A DNA stretch of 64,000 nucleotides from Amycolatopsis sp. EV170708-02-1 (GTDB lineage: Bacteria > Actinomycetota > Actinomycetes > Mycobacteriales > Pseudonocardiaceae), in contig NZ_CP092497.1 in the NCBI RefSeq assembly GCF_022479115.1, positions 2,852,001 to 2,916,000 on the forward strand, written 5' to 3'. Below are positions 63,228 to 64,000 of the stretch, piece after piece. The notes beneath the pieces were generated by a model that ran no database searches, was not told the origin of the DNA, and saw only the letters and a list, made by a program, of their open reading frames with translations. Position numbers and translations under genes: made by a program. The number at the start of each line of letters is the position of its first letter. Position 1 is the stretch's first letter.

Positions 63228-63848
63228 CTACCCGAGCAGGCCCAGTCGCATAGCGGTGGTCACAGCGGCCGTGCGGTCCGAAACGTCCAGTTTGCCGAAC
63301 ACGCGCAGCAGATGGGTCTTGACCGTCGCCTCGCTGATGTGGAGCGTCCGGCCGATGTCGGCGTTCGTGCTTCCCTGGGCCACCAGCCGGAGTACCTCGA
63401 TCTCGCGCGCCGACAACGGTGACGCCGTCGGGTTGCGCACCCGGTTCACCAGCTTCCCGGCCACCGAAGGCGCCAACACCGTCTCGCCGCGTGACGCGGC
63501 ACGGATAGCACCGGCGAGCTCCGCGCGCGAAGCGTCCTTCAACAGATAGCCGGAGGCCCCCGCTTCGACCGCGCGCAGGATGTCCGCGTCCGTCTCGTAG
63601 GTGGTGAGCACGACGACCCGCTGGCCCGGCCGGTCGGCGAGGATCTTCCGCGTCGCGCCGACGCCGTCGAGACCGGGCATTCGCAGGTCCATCAGGATCA
63701 CGTCCGGCTGCTTGACCCGGCTCAGCGCGACGGCCTCGTCGCCGGAGCCCGCTTCCCCGACGACGCTCAGGTCCGGCTCGGCCTCCAGCATGCCGCGCAG
63801 GCCTTCCCGCACCACGGGGTGATCGTCGACCAGCATGATCGTGATCAC
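63228..63848 (-). CDS. NarL/LuxR-family response regulator
   Basis: A 206-residue regulator. Receiver domain with VDDH, phospho-acceptor Asp54 in ILMDLRMPG, Thr/Lys in VVLTTYETD and YLLKDASR; LuxR-type helix-turn-helix at about 140-206 ([43 protein letters not shown]). GTG 63848 overlaps the kinase stop (GTGA). Pairs with the histidine kinase gene at the window end. Confidence 0.93.
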   Translation of the reverse strand: MITIMLVDDHPVVREGLRGMLEAEPDLSVVGEAGSGDEAVALSRVKQPDVILMDLRMPGLDGVGATRKILADRPGQRVVVLTTYETDADILRAVEAGASGYLLKDASRAELAGAIRAASRGETVLAPSVAGKLVNRVRNPTASPLSAREIEVLRLVAQGSTNADIGRTLHISEATVKTHLLRVFGKLDVSDRTAAVTTAMRLGLLG

Positions 63849-64000
63849 GCGGGCACCTCCAGTTCCACTGTCGTCCCCGCACCGGGTTCGCTCTTCAGCG
63901 TCACGATGCCACCGACCTGATCGGTGCGCGTGCGCATCCCCGCCAGGCCGAAGCCTGCGGTGGGCGCGGCGGGGTCGAATCCGGTCCCGTCGTCGGCCAC
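63845..64000 (-). CDS. sensor histidine kinase, C-terminal fragment at window edge
   Basis: The last 51 codons of a kinase: VADDGTGFDP is the G1 box, TAGFGLAGMRTRTDQVGG the G2 region and SEPGAGTTVELEVP the end, as in NarX/DegS-type HisKA_3 kinases that pair with NarL regulators. The gene continues beyond the window. Its stop overlaps the regulator start by 4 nt. Confidence 0.9.
   Translation of the reverse strand: MADDGTGFDPAAPTAGFGLAGMRTRTDQVGGIVTLKSEPGAGTTVELEVPA

Overview
The window looks like a piece of chromosome from a high-GC actinomycete, most probably a Pseudonocardiaceae member such as Amycolatopsis. The grounds are the uniformly GC-rich third codon positions, frequent GTG starts, 4-nt GTGA/ATGA overlaps, and the actinobacterial gene set (Rpf, SepH, R2lox oxidase, DUF3027, MoaE/MogA cluster, HtaA haem uptake, leaderless promoters). 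I see no rRNA, tRNA, insertion sequence, prophage or CRISPR array. The species assignment is inference.

Layout. 1-2.5 kb: the 3' end of a malic enzyme gene and a secreted TAP-like peptidase. 2.5-11.2 kb: a molybdenum region with moaC-mog-moaE, divergent moaA-moaD, a MarR regulator, a Mop-type regulator and the modABC molybdate transporter. An rpf gene and a secreted phosphodiesterase lie inside it. The rpf gene has both a CRP-type operator and a c-di-AMP (ydaO) riboswitch upstream. 11.2-31.5 kb: HAD and metallo-phosphatases, PhzF, an acyl-CoA ligase, a HAF-repeat secreted protein, an R2-like oxidase with its TetR regulator, a cold-shock protein, two MFS exporters, a glutaminyl cyclase, a DUF3027/GHKL-ATPase pair and an NCS2 purine permease. 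31.5-36 kb: hypotheticals, an iron-box-preceded short reading frame with internal duplication, arylamine N-acetyltransferase and superoxide dismutase. The last two share an unusual 19-nt-spacer promoter.

36-45 kb: a serine hydrolase, then a haem-iron acquisition island with three DtxR/IdeR-type iron boxes. It holds a secreted neocarzinostatin-like protein divergent from hmuTUV, a membrane-anchored secreted protein, a two-domain HtaA surface protein ending in a sortase-type LASTG anchor, and a haem oxygenase. The genes fit one pathway: surface haem capture, import, then ring opening. 45-51 kb: a glutamate-cysteine-ligase-family enzyme, an RNA 2'-O-methyltransferase, small membrane proteins and SepH. 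51-58.5 kb: a CutRS-like two-component system, a GH29 fucosidase, and a lipoprotein-adaptor-MacB-type ABC operon. Matching TAAGC direct repeats precede the response regulator and the ABC operon, suggesting one regulon. 58.6-64 kb: a GT87 mannosyltransferase-like protein, serC, small genes, a serine hydrolase and a NarL-type two-component system cut by the window end.

Two features cut across the window. First, intergenic spaces are littered with long, near-perfect hairpin repeats (stems of 15-28 bp) in several families. One copy is translated into the N-terminus of ModB and another into the C-terminus of the GT87 protein. Second, three genes (serine hydrolase, htaA, a small SRPBCC-like gene) are each broken by one missing base in a C/G run, which points to homopolymer sequencing error or recent single-base deletion.
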